Assembly: GCF_037975245.1 (NCBI RefSeq)
Contig: NC_092580.1
Coordinates: 6,916,501 to 6,980,500 of the forward strand
Direction of reading: 5' to 3'
DNA: 64,000 nucleotides
Source of the DNA: Apostichopus japonicus
Taxonomy: Eukaryota > Echinodermata > Holothuroidea > Aspidochirotida > Stichopodidae
Shown here: positions 24,001-32,565 of the stretch, in pieces
Layout of the letters: each line of letters starts with the position of its first letter
Numbering within the stretch: position 1 is the first letter of the stretch
Position numbers and translations under genes: made by a program
The notes under the pieces: model-generated
Told to the model about the DNA's origin: nothing
What the model saw: the letters and a program-made list of their open reading frames with translations, nothing else
Database searches by the model: none

Positions 24001-25778
24001 GATCTAGCACTAGAGTGCAACCTTTTGCAGGAGGTATAGACTAAGTTTAGTTATTATATTGTAAAGGAAACTTTTGATATCCCATTTTAACTTAGTTGAA
24101 GCTCTGTTGTATGAGAGGTTAAATTTAGTGCTTTGATTATTCCTATGGAAGTATGACTATAGGTATGGTATCATTGCATAATGTGATCTGTTAATACTTT
24201 CAATATAGGAAAAATACCTTGAGCACCCCAATTGTCTGCAGTGGATGAACACTTCAGGCATGGGGTCCAGCGGCCCAACTAGAGCCCCTCGAATCGCAAT
24301 TTGGAGCAACATAGGATCCAGAGACTGCATTTTATCTTACACTATTAAAGGCATTGAAGACTCGCCCCAAACCGTGTGCCGCGCTCTGAAAAAGTCAACT
24401 TTCCGTTGCTTGCAAGTGAAGTTTTCTGCTTGTCGCTACAAAATGCAGACAGTAATGAAACGTGATACCTTGTTATGTTTAGCTGGAGCTGAGATGTCCA
24501 TCGCTGTATCGTTTGTATACTGTGCTGTGGGTATTGACCGCAGCTGTATGTACTGACTGTACACTAGTGTCTAATTACCGAAGGTAGCAAGCTGTGTGTG
24601 TATTTTCTGGGATCGATGGTGGTGTCTAAAACTTCTGTTACACCTCATTCGAAACTAGGTCAGATTACCGGCATTAGACATTTCTTTTCGCGCGAGTCTT
24701 CATACCCTTTAACACACAGATATTACACTTAAATAGTAGCAAACTAAATGAGGCACTTACACATATAAACAATGTGTAACTTCCTGATTTAAACATTTTG
24801 GCCTGTGAGGGACCTCCTCTATTTAATTGGCCCAAAGTGGGTTCAAATGAAAAAGCTGAATCTGAGCTTAAGTAAATATTTAAGAGCAATGTTGAGGCAT
24901 GTAAATATAGATATATACATGATATTAAATGGGAAAGCTTGTGACAGATTCTGTCACAGCTGTTCATCGAAAATAGGAATTATAGAGTACATTTGAACTG
25001 TTCGTTTAGGAAACTTGTTGTTGACACATAGGTAATATATATGGAGCCCTGCCTCACACCAACAGGGGGTGCGTGCAACCCAGGTTCAGAACCACTGCCT
25101 GTAATGGTGTAAACATAAAGGTTCTTAGAAAGACATTGTACTGTAGAATAATCACTTAGAGATATTTCTTTAAAATATTTTCATGAAGTTTTTCAATGCA
25201 AGTATCATTGGTTTGTTCTTTTGTCTTTGCAGAACTTCGCCAAAACCTTTGACCTGGTCAGTACTCAGTATGAACTCTTCAAATATCTGAAAACATATCA
25301 AGAACCAGTAAGTAAACTAATCTATTCCTTGACTCCTTGACTTGTTCAGAGGTACATCTTTTGAAAATCTGTATGGTGTGCTTAGGAGCTTTATGTTACC
25401 CATCATGTTTGTATGAGATACACTCAGATGCTTTATGTTACCAATAATGTTTGTATGTGGTATGCATAGGCACTTATGTTACCAATTATGTTTGTATGTG
25501 GTGTGCATATGCACTTATGTTGCCCATGTTGTTAGTATGTCATATGCTTAGTGTATGCGTTACAGACTGTGGCAATCAAACAACTGCACTACTTGTTCAC
25601 AAGTTCCTTGGAAAACTAATTAAGAGGTTCGGTACTATTGACACTTATGTTTTGTCTTCTTAACCAACAGATATTGAGAGGCTTGCAAGAAGACGATATC
25701 TGTGAGGAGGCGGATATGTCAGGAAAACTGAAGACCCTGCTGGATAACATTGAAGACTATACAGGGAATGCACAATAG
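1..25778 (+). CDS. Plexin (semaphorin receptor), 3' part of gene, 21 exons
   Basis: Exons I could join in phase: <1-90, 486-740, 1439-1615, 1935-2160, 2604-2749, 4332-4445, 4658-4788, 5446-5511, 6582-6659, 7073-7139, 7335-7481, 7830-7986, 9489-9595, 10302-10404, 19354-19478, 19875-19970, 20462-20619, 21389-21539, 23893-24033, 25233-25307, 25671-25778 (TAG 25776-25778). All introns are GT-AG. The product is 905 residues, lacking the sema/PSI N-terminus, which lies off the window. Order: IPT-like extracellular segments (about 1-190), one transmembrane helix (about 194-220), basic juxtamembrane and helical segment, split R-RasGAP-type domain with Rho-binding insert. Family landmarks seen: [38 protein letters not shown]. 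Plexins are plasma-membrane semaphorin receptors whose cytoplasmic GAP acts on Rap/Ras GTPases. Subfamily is unclear; the extracellular DP-x8-GGV stretch leans towards plexin B, but there is no B-type C-terminal PDZ motif. The GAP is divergent: the first catalytic-pair arginine is replaced by serine. Confidence 0.93.
1935..2160 (+). other. Plexin exon with transmembrane helix
   Basis: The exon encodes the end of the last extracellular segment, a hydrophobic run ([18 protein letters not shown] and on to MFYL, roughly 27 residues) and a basic stop-transfer YLRRQK. A charged helical stretch follows that fits the juxtamembrane coiled coil of plexins. The donor GTAAGT at 2161 splits a Leu codon completed at 2604, which supports the next exon starting there. 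Confidence 0.9.
2161..2603 (+). other. Plexin intron 4, no other feature
   Basis: Intron between the transmembrane exon and the juxtamembrane exon. It holds only a C-run/pyrimidine tract around 2489-2505. Confidence 0.6.
2750..4331 (+). other. Plexin intron 5, nothing recognised
   Basis: AT-rich intron of about 1.6 kb. I see no long tandem repeat, transposon end or protein-like reading frame in it. Confidence 0.5.
4332..4445 (+). other. Plexin exon 6, symmetric 38-codon candidate cassette
   Basis: Open for exactly 38 codons between an AG acceptor (TTTAG) and a CAG|GTACAC donor, phase 0 at both ends. The peptide ([12 protein letters not shown]...) reads like protein but falls where plexin-A-type proteins have a shorter linker between the juxtamembrane segment and the GAP. 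Omitting it keeps the frame and brings the linker close to the plexin-A length. It could be an alternative exon, a lineage-specific insert, or not an exon. Confidence 0.55.
5652..6020. repeat. 37-bp minisatellite in plexin intron
   Basis: About nine imperfect units in an intron. Unit landmarks are ATTCACTAGTGCACTG followed by TGTATGATACTATGTAGT. The spacing between successive ATTCACT motifs (5763 and 5800) is 37 bp. Confidence 0.85.
6582..7139 (+). other. Plexin GAP exons 9-10 spanning first arginine motif
   Basis: Exon 9 (6582-6659) ends with AG, and exon 10 (7073-7139) starts with G, so the junction codon is AGG (Arg). The peptide across it is [19 protein letters not shown]. In typical plexins the same position reads Leu-Arg-Arg-(Thr/Ser)-Glu before the conserved (S/T)NW. 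Here the pair is Ser-Arg, so one of the two arginines is missing. Both splice sites are consensus-like and the phase is fixed by neighbours. Confidence 0.85.
7830..10404 (+). other. Plexin Rho-GTPase-binding insert (exons 12-14)
   Basis: Exons 7830-7986, 9489-9595 and 10302-10404 encode the ubiquitin-fold Rho-binding region that splits the GAP domain. Motifs are VTQIKEKI, the WR...LIVRDED strand, [13 protein letters not shown] and FELVEK. The first junction falls inside a codon (CTG A|TG TGG), giving Leu-Met-Trp where most plexins have Leu-Glu-Trp. Family knowledge: this insert binds Rac/Rnd-type GTPases; nothing in the sequence tests that here. Confidence 0.85.
8376..9362. repeat. 87-bp (93-95 bp variant) minisatellite in plexin intron 12
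   Basis: About 11 units built on ACCTCATCCAAGAACAACAC, then an A/T-rich stretch ending in TTCTTAAACTAATGCATAAA. Spacing between units is 87 bp (8481, 8568, 8655). Some units carry TCAGATGTGAACAAA instead of GGTGAACAG and are several bases longer, so two unit types are interspersed. It lies in the intron before the exon at 9489. Confidence 0.9.
10491..11046 (-). repeat. 3' LTR of the gypsy element
   Basis: 556-bp LTR after the polypurine tract on the minus strand, same boundaries as the 5' copy, and preceded on the plus strand by CTAT at 10487-10490. Confidence 0.95.
11047..11060 (-). promoter_or_regulatory. Polypurine tract of the gypsy element
   Basis: Immediately before the 3' LTR the minus strand reads GAGAAGGGGATAG, a purine-rich tract in the position where plus-strand DNA synthesis is primed. 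Confidence 0.7.
11061..11803 (-). other. Non-coding stretch of the gypsy element before the 3' LTR
   Basis: About 740 bp with no convincing ORF. It contains a short direct repeat (GTCCGCATCAAAA ... GAAATGTCC at about 11610-11634 and 11674-11700, with GGTGAAATGTCC again at 11711). Function unknown; it could be untranslated leader or trailer. Confidence 0.6.
11804..12529 (-). CDS. Extra ORF of the gypsy element with Cys2-His-Cys motif
   Basis: 241 codons, unbroken, starting 33 bases after the end of pol. The N-terminus holds Cys18-x2-Cys21-x12-His34-x3-Cys38, a likely small zinc-binding motif, then a basic stretch ([12 protein letters not shown]). A long Pro/Ser/Thr-rich low-complexity middle follows, and then a more ordered C-terminus ([20 protein letters not shown], then a Tyr/Lys-rich end). 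There is no signal peptide or transmembrane helix, so it is not an envelope protein although it sits in the env position. I do not recognise a named family. The zinc motif and basic patch suggest nucleic-acid binding, which is inference. Confidence 0.7.
   Translation of the reverse strand: MSANLPFGRCIGRPQVDCFSCGRLFFSWKQLRSHHPNCEFRGRRGRRFGLRRPGPVAPIVPQSTGPQIANSKSSPAVTPNNNEWLNDISLAFGTEDLPPSPFDPLAALIEASDQSCENAPASTVDCGPIDLSLGPSGRRAPTPLTSPIEDSSTPSPTTSTSTPSTASSDSTLDDKELTRLRNLMVASRIPLIINAEVKNLGLGVIYRKEKHTVQYPDGTVLTTEKEGFELPPQTSELLTYR
12563..12904 (-). pseudogene. Pol, third open segment: integrase C-terminal GPY/F domain
   Basis: 113 codons in another frame after the 13-bp duplication. [18 protein letters not shown] is followed by WEGPYLIV, the GPY/F module of gypsy integrases, then VTYRIKQ and VVHHDRLK typical of the pol C-terminus. 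It would be the end of pol if the frame were intact; as it stands it is detached. Confidence 0.88.
12918..15210 (-). pseudogene. Pol, second open segment: RT catalytic core, RNase H, integrase
   Basis: Continues pol after the frame break. RT motifs are [13 protein letters not shown] and the catalytic YLDD (codons at about 14975-14986). RNase H shows [10 protein letters not shown] and [10 protein letters not shown]. Integrase has the HHCC zinc domain (H...H and CRQCEKC) and catalytic D, D, E in [18 protein letters not shown] and VERFNRTLE. It stops at 12918, where a 13-bp local duplication (ACTTACATA at 12908-12916 and again at 12921-12929 on the plus strand) shifts the frame before the integrase C-terminal domain. 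Confidence 0.92.
15167..16423 (-). pseudogene. Pol, first open segment: protease and N-terminal reverse transcriptase
   Basis: Open in the -1 frame relative to gag. The aspartic protease active site DTGANICVV is at about 16275, and a linker follows. The start of reverse transcriptase is marked by [21 protein letters not shown] and [10 protein letters not shown]. There is no ATG near the start, consistent with fusion to gag. The frame is lost at about 15203-15212, where a short deletion (length not a multiple of three) relative to the family pattern puts the rest of RT in another frame. The stop at 15167 is then reached. Confidence 0.9.
16414..18453 (-). CDS. Gag-like protein of the gypsy element
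   Basis: 679 residues from the ATG at 18453 to TAG at 16414-16416. An earlier in-frame ATG (18489) lies inside the primer site, so the second is the better start. The first half is rich in Arg, Ser and Gly and looks disordered. A retrotransposon gag/capsid-like region follows ([18 protein letters not shown], then [12 protein letters not shown], roughly residues 425-590). Near the C-terminus is one CCHC zinc knuckle, [14 protein letters not shown], which in this family binds genomic RNA. The N-terminal extension makes it long for a gypsy gag. The frame is unbroken. Confidence 0.9.
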   Translation of the reverse strand: MNDLISFDSDTCVSRQELVSCREQSVAPCSGSQFENRVREEPTLSEIQNGNVLCNQDWMVVDECVPSDGGLDGSTLPREYFSNSRNHYLYGPKRYSEASFGAARSRSVTGDIRMRVSRDFEERERNQRPRHVDDGVSERRANVPPTECPRNFISNSVVKLDLGNGFSRTVSNRENAPLINFGDGLSDRERDTSSPAHMGVRHSQSGTAGYNLYQSRADHMPLGGVPGRGSREIDTRNATQYGVEDLQPRAARYEIRQSGTDSMPWGGVTGPGPSGISRGDSLSRIRYPSEDTVYRDKYLISGACNSRSVLEGLDRADDKKRYPSVGEWRKCNNYGYDLDHRPSVSRHGAGHYVNREAGRSYRRIEDDQLNDRQVVNNSDRNVQLGEYSPPVRYHSNDLPVPPSDSRIYPKRTEVRPVAFDGSSEWNDYIVQFELIAEMNRWDLLSKGMHLATSLRGEALSVLGDLDTSMRRNYDSLVAALSKRFGSQNQTELFRAQLKNKQRKKGENLPELAQSVRRLVKLAYPEAKYDLQETLAKDHFIDALADTDMRWGIYQSRPKCLDSAVKTAIEFETFQQAENQRNSRRLVRAVSGPPDTDQKLAKEVQSNLDQVVEKMVTKIQECFKSLEKSHGNLEKPRKRESRNIIRDNKCYNCKEVGHFARNCPKPKVSDNNGTSHNSGN
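16417..16423 (-). promoter_or_regulatory. -1 frameshift heptamer GGGAAAC at the gag end
   Basis: In gag frame the minus strand reads G GGA AAC directly before the TAG stop, a canonical X-XXY-YYZ slippery site. The pol reading frame is the -1 frame here and stays open from this heptamer into protease (16423 and 16324 are in the same frame). This explains how pol without its own ATG near the start could be made as a gag-pol fusion. I have not established a downstream stem-loop or pseudoknot. Confidence 0.7.
18469..18488 (-). promoter_or_regulatory. Primer binding site, tRNA-Leu type
   Basis: One base inside the 5' LTR the minus strand reads TGGTGGCAACGGTGGGATTC. This is complementary to the 3' end of a tRNA-Leu (…GAATCCCACCGCTGCCACCA in animals) with one mismatch over 20 bases. 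It is the expected site for minus-strand DNA priming. Confidence 0.8.
18490..19045 (-). repeat. 5' LTR of the gypsy element
   Basis: 556-bp LTR upstream of gag on the minus strand. In that orientation it starts TGTGATGCCG and ends GCGTTACA. It matches the other LTR apart from one base seen. The next four bases outside are CTAT, the target duplication. Confidence 0.95.
19354..21539 (+). other. Plexin exons 15-18, second GAP half with retained arginine
   Basis: The first exon after the retroelement (19354-19478) starts in the phase left by 10404, showing the gene is intact across the insertion. It encodes KVWHLV. Exons at 19875, 20462 and 21389 carry [29 protein letters not shown] and [18 protein letters not shown]. 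The Arg in LTLRYW corresponds to the second catalytic arginine of plexin GAPs and is conserved here, unlike the first motif. Confidence 0.88.
22020..23645. repeat. 44-bp minisatellite of paired 22-mers, plexin intron 18
   Basis: About 37 units. Each 44-bp unit is two related 22-mers: TACAGTGTGTATGTAATCTG + TG, and TACAGTGTGTATTATTTCCA + TG. AATCTG recurs every 44 bp (22061, 22105, 22149). Long stop-free frames inside the array are a by-product of the repeat. Confidence 0.93.
24239..25097. mobile_element. Possible hAT-like remnant in plexin intron 19
   Basis: The left end CAGTGG, then GGGGTCCAGCGGCCC, and the right end CCCAGGTTCAGAACCACTG resemble the ends of Charlie-type hAT elements. The interior is richer in GC than the surrounding intron. 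I find no matching 8-bp target duplication, so the limits are uncertain. A 103-codon frame inside (24245-24556) has no recognisable family. Confidence 0.3.
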
Positions 25779-26264
25779 AGTTTAAGATCAGGAATATAGC
25801 AGGCTTCTTGTTGTTGATACAGCTTGTTTTATAGACCTGCTTATGTGCTTGGAACCCTGCTAATCCAGCTTTCAGTCAAATAACTAGTTCTTTCTTTTAT
25901 GCTTTATGAAATATTTGTAGCTGTGTAATATGCATAATCATTGGGTTGGCTATATAGCTGCACGATAGTGGTCAAATAATGTTTTAAAGAGATTCAACAA
26001 TTTTCAGACAATACAGAGTTATTTTTGTGGTATTTAGTATCTGTTAAGGAACTGACTAAATCAGATAAATATTTGTAATTTGTTTCCTTGAGAAAGGGTC
26101 TCCTTTCCACATGTAATTAATTAAAGTTTAAATATGTATCCAAAAATGAATACTCAGAGCTTCCTCAGAACAAGAGAAACTAAGAGTGCCAAAAGGTGCA
26201 GTAGCACTCCACCAGATTTATCATTTGGACAATTGAGTCTCAATGAATTGTGTGCCTCTAGTGT
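25779..26264 (+). other. Plexin 3' untranslated region (presumed)
   Basis: Sequence after the plexin stop with no ORF of note. The only polyadenylation-like hexamer I see is ATTAAA at 26120-26125. The end of the transcript is not defined. Confidence 0.45.
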
Positions 26265-26735
26265 GTCTCCAGACACTACCTAAAACAACTGAGTGTTCCA
26301 GACACTACCTAACACAACTGAGTGCTCCAGACACTACCTAAAACAACTGAGTCTTCCAGACACTACCTAAAACAACTGAGTCTTCCAGACACTACCTAAA
26401 ACAACTGAGTCTTCCAGATACTACCTAAAACAACTGAGTCTTCCAGACACTACCTAAAACAACTGAGTGCTCCAGACACTACCTAAAACAACTGAGTCTT
26501 CCAGACACTACCTAAAACAACTGAGTCTTCCAGATACTACCTAAAACAACTGAGTCTTCCAGACACTACCTAACACAACTGAGTGCTCCAGACACTACCT
26601 AAAACAACTGAGTCTTCCAGACACTACCTAAAACAACTGAGTCTTCCAGATACTACCTAAAACAACTGAGTCTTCCAGACACTACCTAAAACAACTGAGT
26701 CTTCCAGACACTACCTAAAACAACTGAGTGTTCGG
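26265..26735. repeat. 29-bp minisatellite downstream of plexin
   Basis: About 16 units of CCAGACACTACCTAAAACAA + CTGAGTCTT, period 29 (for example GTCTTCC at 26351 and 26380). Variants have GTGCT or GTGTT near the unit end, and one set has CAGATACT. Confidence 0.93.
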
Positions 26736-27957
26736 TGCATTCCGAGTAGTATTTGTCCCCCATTTTCGTGCAGTACACACATTACAGCGTTAAGCCTACA
26801 TTTAATTGAGGCTAGGCCCTAGCCTAACCCCACAACAATAGGTCTCCATCCTACCTTAATAATAAGTTACAATATATGACTATGGGGAGATTTGTTGATT
26901 TGTCCTTCGCAACGTGTTTGCTTGATTCGACGATCTTATCACTTCCTCTTGAGTTTCAGAGGACATGTGTACATATTAACAAAGTTTCTGCTATCTAAAC
27001 ACAAACATAAATCTTATAGAGATCATGCTTGATTCGTCCTTAGCAAGAACATTGATTTCACGACCTTTTTACTTTATCACAGTAAGTAAGTGGGCCTACC
27101 CATTGAGTTAACTGTATGTGACAGAAATCACACAGTAACAGCCTAATGACTTGGTCGCTTGAAATCAGACTTAAGTTATAGCGTTATGAACTTGAGGGGG
27201 TTGTTAATATGGAACCCCTTAATAGAAGTAGTAACCTCCACTGAAACAATATCAGTCAACAGTTAGTTGGAACAAAGTAGTGACGTATCATATCATAACG
27301 CCACATATACCATGCAAGGAAAGGGGGGGGGGGGGCGGTATGCAAACCATATCATTTTAACTGAGCTCAACAGGTGGCTGGCAGTATACCCAATTGATAC
27401 AGAAATTAACAATGGTGTTGTGTGCAAACACTATAAACAATTTGTTAGCAGAACTACTAAAAATTATATTGTTTCATCACTTCATCAAGTTTAATCCCCC
27501 AAAACAAGCTCACAATATTTCAAATAGAAAGAGTACAAACAAAGTAGTTTGACAACCTCTGAACTCCATTTAATACCTCACATACAATTGTAATATATGG
27601 AAACACTAATTTTTGCTTATGATGTACTGAGGTATAGATCATTTTGTGATTATGAGGCTAAATATTACTTAATATACAGATATGAACATGACCTATGGAT
27701 TAAGTACTGGATCCTATGCTGGATATGCTAGGTAAGGTTATAACTAAATTTTTGTGGTTTCTCAATAAGGATAACTAAATACCATCTGATTTTACTAACT
27801 GTTGAGTCAATGTTCACTTCTATTTTCTTTATTCAAAATAAATATATTTAACATTCACTTTGGTATGCTTTTATTTTCAAAATAAAAATAGCTATGGGGA
27901 CATAAATCTATAATACTTTGGGGAAATACTACATGTTTGTTGTTTTATTACAGTGAT
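26736..27957. other. Intergenic stretch, no gene seen
   Basis: AT-rich, with a G-run at about 27325-27336. Short open frames here show no protein-like features. Confidence 0.5.
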
Positions 27958-28490
27958 ATAGATCAGTCACATCGGTACGATTAGATCAGTCACATCGGCA
28001 CGATTAGATCAGTCACATCGGTAGGATTAGATCAGTCACATCTGTACGGCTAGATCAGTCACATCGGTACGATTAGATCAGTCACATCGGTAGGATTAGA
28101 TCAGTCACATCTGTACGATTAGATCAGTCACATCTGTACGACTAGATCAGTCACATCGGTACGACTAGATCAGTCACATCGGTAGGATTAGATCAGTCAC
28201 ATGTACGATTAGATCAGTCACATTGGTACTATTAGATCAGTCACATCGGTATGATTAGATCAGTCACATCGGTAGGATTAGATCAGTCACATCGGTACGA
28301 CTAGATCAGTTACATCGGTACGATTAGATCAGTCACATCGGTACGGCTAGATCAGTCACATATGTCAGATTAGATCAGTCACATCGGTACGGCTAGATAC
28401 GTCACATCGGTACGATTAGATCAGTCACATCGGTACTATTAGATCAGTCACATATATACGATTAGATCAGTCACATTGGTAGGATTAGAA
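27958..28490. repeat. 23-bp minisatellite
   Basis: About 23 units of AGATCAGTCACATCGGTACG + ATT, with frequent GG/CT and TACG/TAGG variants. The units are directly abutting, not spaced, so this is not a CRISPR-like array. Confidence 0.93.
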
Positions 28491-30792
28491 AAGACATAAA
28501 TGATGAAAGTTAAGTATGAACTATATGTTAATTTAAGTGACCTTTTTAAGATAAAAAAAAAAAAAGTGAAAAATCTGAATTATCAGCATATTTCTTACCT
28601 TCGTTGTTTTCTCGTAGTTGTGTTACAGTTTGGCAAAAAAGAAAAATCTGAAAAAATATAAATACGCAACTTGTTCTTTTGTTTTATTACATCACCAGTT
28701 TCAATAAATGTATCAGCATTGTTAATTTGATTAATATCATGGACATCTGAATTATCAATTTCTATAGTTGGACACGCCTGATATGCAGTTTTCTTATCTC
28801 GTTTTCAGTTTGTAAACTACTGTAGAATCAGTATGAAGTCTGTCACATGCATTCAAAGGGTAGTTAAAATTGCTTATATTTTATGTGTATAGAGGAAAAA
28901 TGATTATTTTCTTATTTTTTTATGCTGGGAATATATTTACTTATTACTGTTTCTTTCATCCATTTTAAAAAACTTTTAATTGTACTCTACAAGGGAAGCT
29001 TTCCATTTATCATATAATTTTTATGTTTCAAATGATATTTAGTTCTTTCGTTCATTGTCTATGCAATTTTATATCAATTTAGTAGCAATTCAATCACAAT
29101 TTTTTTAACTTTTAAACAAATATTGTAACTTTCAACTTTAACTTTCATAACTGTAATCATTTTTGAAAAATTCAGTCACAAATAAACACATGAAGCCAAT
29201 TGCAGGTTCCATATTTTCTAATGACATTACTACAGTAGATCTGCCTGTTCAAAGAACATAAAGATAGCAGAGAGAAACATGACAAAAGTATTCTACATTG
29301 AATAAAAAAATCTTTTGTAATTGTTAGAGTACAAATGAAGAACCAATAAAACTAAGAATCAAGTATTAAAGGTAAAATTACCTTACAGTAAACATTCTGC
29401 TAACAGTGTCCAAATGAAGACGTCCAGATTCAGTCAGTCAAGGCATTATTTATTAGGATACAGTAGTCAATTACAGGATGTGTCTAGCGTAGACAAGAAG
29501 AGAACATCCTAAGATTGGAATGCCTAGCTGCATTTAAACAATGCTATTCATCTGCAGTGACCAGCAAACATGAATAGATGGGGCTGAAATTATGGATGGT
29601 GATTGGTATAGGTGAAAGGCACATTGCAGGCCATACACAATGGAATGGAATGAGATGGTGGAGTTAGTATGTAGATTAGGTTAATCACAGTTATAGTGTA
29701 ATATATGTGAGAAGGTACAACAAAGGACTGTGTAGTGTAAGCAGTTTCACCTAAGAGATGACGTACTGTGGTAGCTTTCTTTGGCAGCCATTGTTGTAAC
29801 AGGTCATGACTAGAGTCAGTAAAATTCAAACTTGATGTGAGTTCCCAATAGAGATAATAAAGTGATTCGAGGCAATGAGTCAAGTCAGGAAAATGGCAGC
29901 AAATGACTTGATTCGACCATGAAATGGAGTGACTTGTCACAACTCTGGTCACAGCATCTGAAAACAATATTTGTTGCACATGTGTCTGAAAACTCTGTGA
30001 CATCTAGAGGGTGCTGGAACTTTTTTCAAAATAGAATAGAAAATGTAATATCAACAACAGTGATAAAAAAGAGAGTATAATTTAGGCAAAAAAGGTTAAG
30101 GGGAGTCTGGGGGGTTGGGAGGTAATGATATTTGTATATGAACTATCTGAACACAACTCCTGAGGTATTTTCAATAATTATATTTGTTATTGCCTATTTT
30201 AATCACATTGCTATCACAGCATATTTGGTATTGTGTCAATTTTCATTCAATGTTACTTTGCTCTATATAAACAGAGATAAACAATATGAATATTCAATGT
30301 GAAAAAAACATTGTAATGTCCTTACTTTGTTGCAGAAAGAAATTTCATGAATATTAAAATATAGCACTTCCGATTATTCCACCAGATATTTTAAGTTCTG
30401 CCAAGAAGGTTTATTTTCAAGTGAGGCACGCTTTTGTTGATTTTATGATAGCACCTGTTTTTGAATATTTAATAAATACAGTTGAATACAGGGAAAAAAG
30501 CTGTGTATACTGTCATTGATCATTCCTTTCTGTATAAAATAACAAACCACTACGCAGGGAATTGACCTAGGCTACGCGCCTAGGCTGTGCCCGATGAACA
30601 AGTGTCCCCGAAAATGTCCCCGATTCGTAAAATGTTCAGGAATTTCGAAAATATCCCACATATTTAGTAAAACAATTGTATAAACAAAATTTAGTCAAGT
30701 GTGCAGTCCCAGAACGGAACTAACCAGTATTTCAGGTGGGCCAGTGTAAAGTGGAATATGCTAGATCGCTCTAGCCTAGCACTCTTTCATAT
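28491..30792. other. Intergenic stretch, no gene supported
   Basis: AT-rich. The longest open frame is 29590-30003 on the minus strand (137 codons). It has no recognisable domain and no supporting splice context, and I do not call it a gene. Confidence 0.45.
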
Positions 30793-32565
30793 GCACCTTC
30801 AAAGAACTTTAGTTTTCAAGTAATTTAAATAGACCTACAACACTTTCTTAATTTTGTGGACAACGATCAAGCTTTGTAAGATCAAATTTTACACATTTAT
30901 TATTTTCATAAGAAATATATTAATCGTATTTATGCTCGCACAAAGCTTTGCTTAGTTTGGCTTTGATTTCTTAAAGTTATGGACTATATGCCCAGCAGGG
31001 GTGAAAGGGCAGGGGTCACATGGGCCTGGGTGTGGGGTAAGGGGGAGGGGTGACCACCTATCTTGAAGAAATTGTTGTATAATTAACATTTGATATCAAG
31101 AATTTGAATGCCGTCGCTGGGGCTAAAAATATTTCCTTATTTTTGTTGAAAGTGATAAGACCAATAGAGATAAAATTTTACACATCTGATGAAGTTAATC
31201 AGGTTCATATGCATGGAATCAGAAGGTTAGTACGTTGCCAATAAATTCCTAACCAGGCAAGCTGAGTTTTGTGACTGCTGGAGCTGACTTTTTGTTTGTA
31301 TTGTTTCTTATTTTTATCCTTCCTTTCGTGTGTGGTCTGTGTAATTATTTTTTTTGGGGGGGGGGGTATTCGTCGGAAAAGCCCACCCCACCCGACCCCA
31401 CCCCACCCCACCCTGTACGGGCAAGTATATCTTTGCCAAGCCGGCAGTGAGTTCGTGGTTTGCAGAATGGAACTTTCGGTACTCTGCACTAAAGTTTAAT
31501 GAATGCAATGCGTAATATATTAACGCACTTGTTCGGTGAGGTGAACAATGGTCTGTATTGGCCTCCGTAGAATTTACAATTGTCTCAAAAACTCATCAAA
31601 TTCATCGTTTTCTGAGCAAATTCCAATACTGATTATATTAACAACACCTTCAGCCACTACACTGAAGCAAATAATCAGAGATAACTATTTTCATGAAGAC
31701 GAACGAAAGCCAAAAAATTTAGCAACATGATGCATGGAAGGCCCAAAGTCAACATCAGTGTTAATTTATAACATTAGGTTCACTAACTGATCATTTGAGC
31801 AGCTTGGTCCGGTTTTCGTCGAGGCAACTGGATCTCTTCGGTAAATCGAATTTCGATTTTTTTTTAGACATTTAGTCCTTCAAATCTGACGCAAATGAAC
31901 GTAAATAATCTTTTCGATATTCTAATGGAATTACCGACATCGAAATATTAGCCGTATCTTTCTTGAAACTCTGTAAATTATGTAATATTTAGCTGAAAAT
32001 GATGAACATATACAAGTTTGTTTGGGTTACTCGGGGCCTCGGCGAAAGAAAATACATATTTCTCGGGACGATTAATTTCGATCCCTAAAATATCGACCGA
32101 AATTCGTTATTCCTAGATAGAGATCATATTGACATACACAGACATATAAGTTATGTTAGCCTATCATCTTTACTTTTTCTAAAAAGAACGATTTTCTTCA
32201 CAATTGTGTATGTCATCCTTACTGAAATCAGCACTTACCTACGGAAGCAAACGCGTGCCATTATTTTCATGAAATGCTATCGTTAGTACTAACTAGCCTT
32301 CTCGCGTACTATACCACATATCACAAATATACATATAGACAAAACTACAGACATGCAGGTTTCAGAGCAGTTGATGAAAATAAGATAATAATATAATTGA
32401 CAATTAAATAAGGGGTTCGGTGTCTACAAAGGGAGGGAAGGGGAGGGGAGGGGCTGGAGGAGGGGTCTAAGGTGGAGTGCACCACTCCCCTTTGAGAATT
32501 TTTTATTTTAATTTCTTTTTATAGAAGAAAGGCTTCTTAAAGCCGAAATGGTGCGATCGTGATTT
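30793..32565. repeat. Long repeat, copy A (about 1.8 kb)
   Basis: Starts GCACCTTCAAAGAACTT and contains GCTGAGTTTTGTGACTGCTG (from 31261), a G-rich/C-rich tract (31357-31414) and TTCGTCGAGGCAACTGGATC (about 31816). It matches copy B along nearly its whole length, with scattered substitutions and indels. A 60-codon frame (31548-31730) is shared with B. Confidence 0.85.

Noticed and set aside
24239-25097. Firm assignment as a hAT element with target duplication
   Set aside because: The 8 bases flanking the two ends do not match; kept only as a low-confidence remnant.
27958-28490. Regular short repeats resembling a CRISPR array (also 38638-39240)
   Set aside because: Units abut without spacers and the genome is clearly animal; these are minisatellites.
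29590-30003. 137-codon minus-strand frame in the intergenic gap
   Set aside because: No domain, signal or codon pattern that I can defend; a frame of this length can occur by chance.
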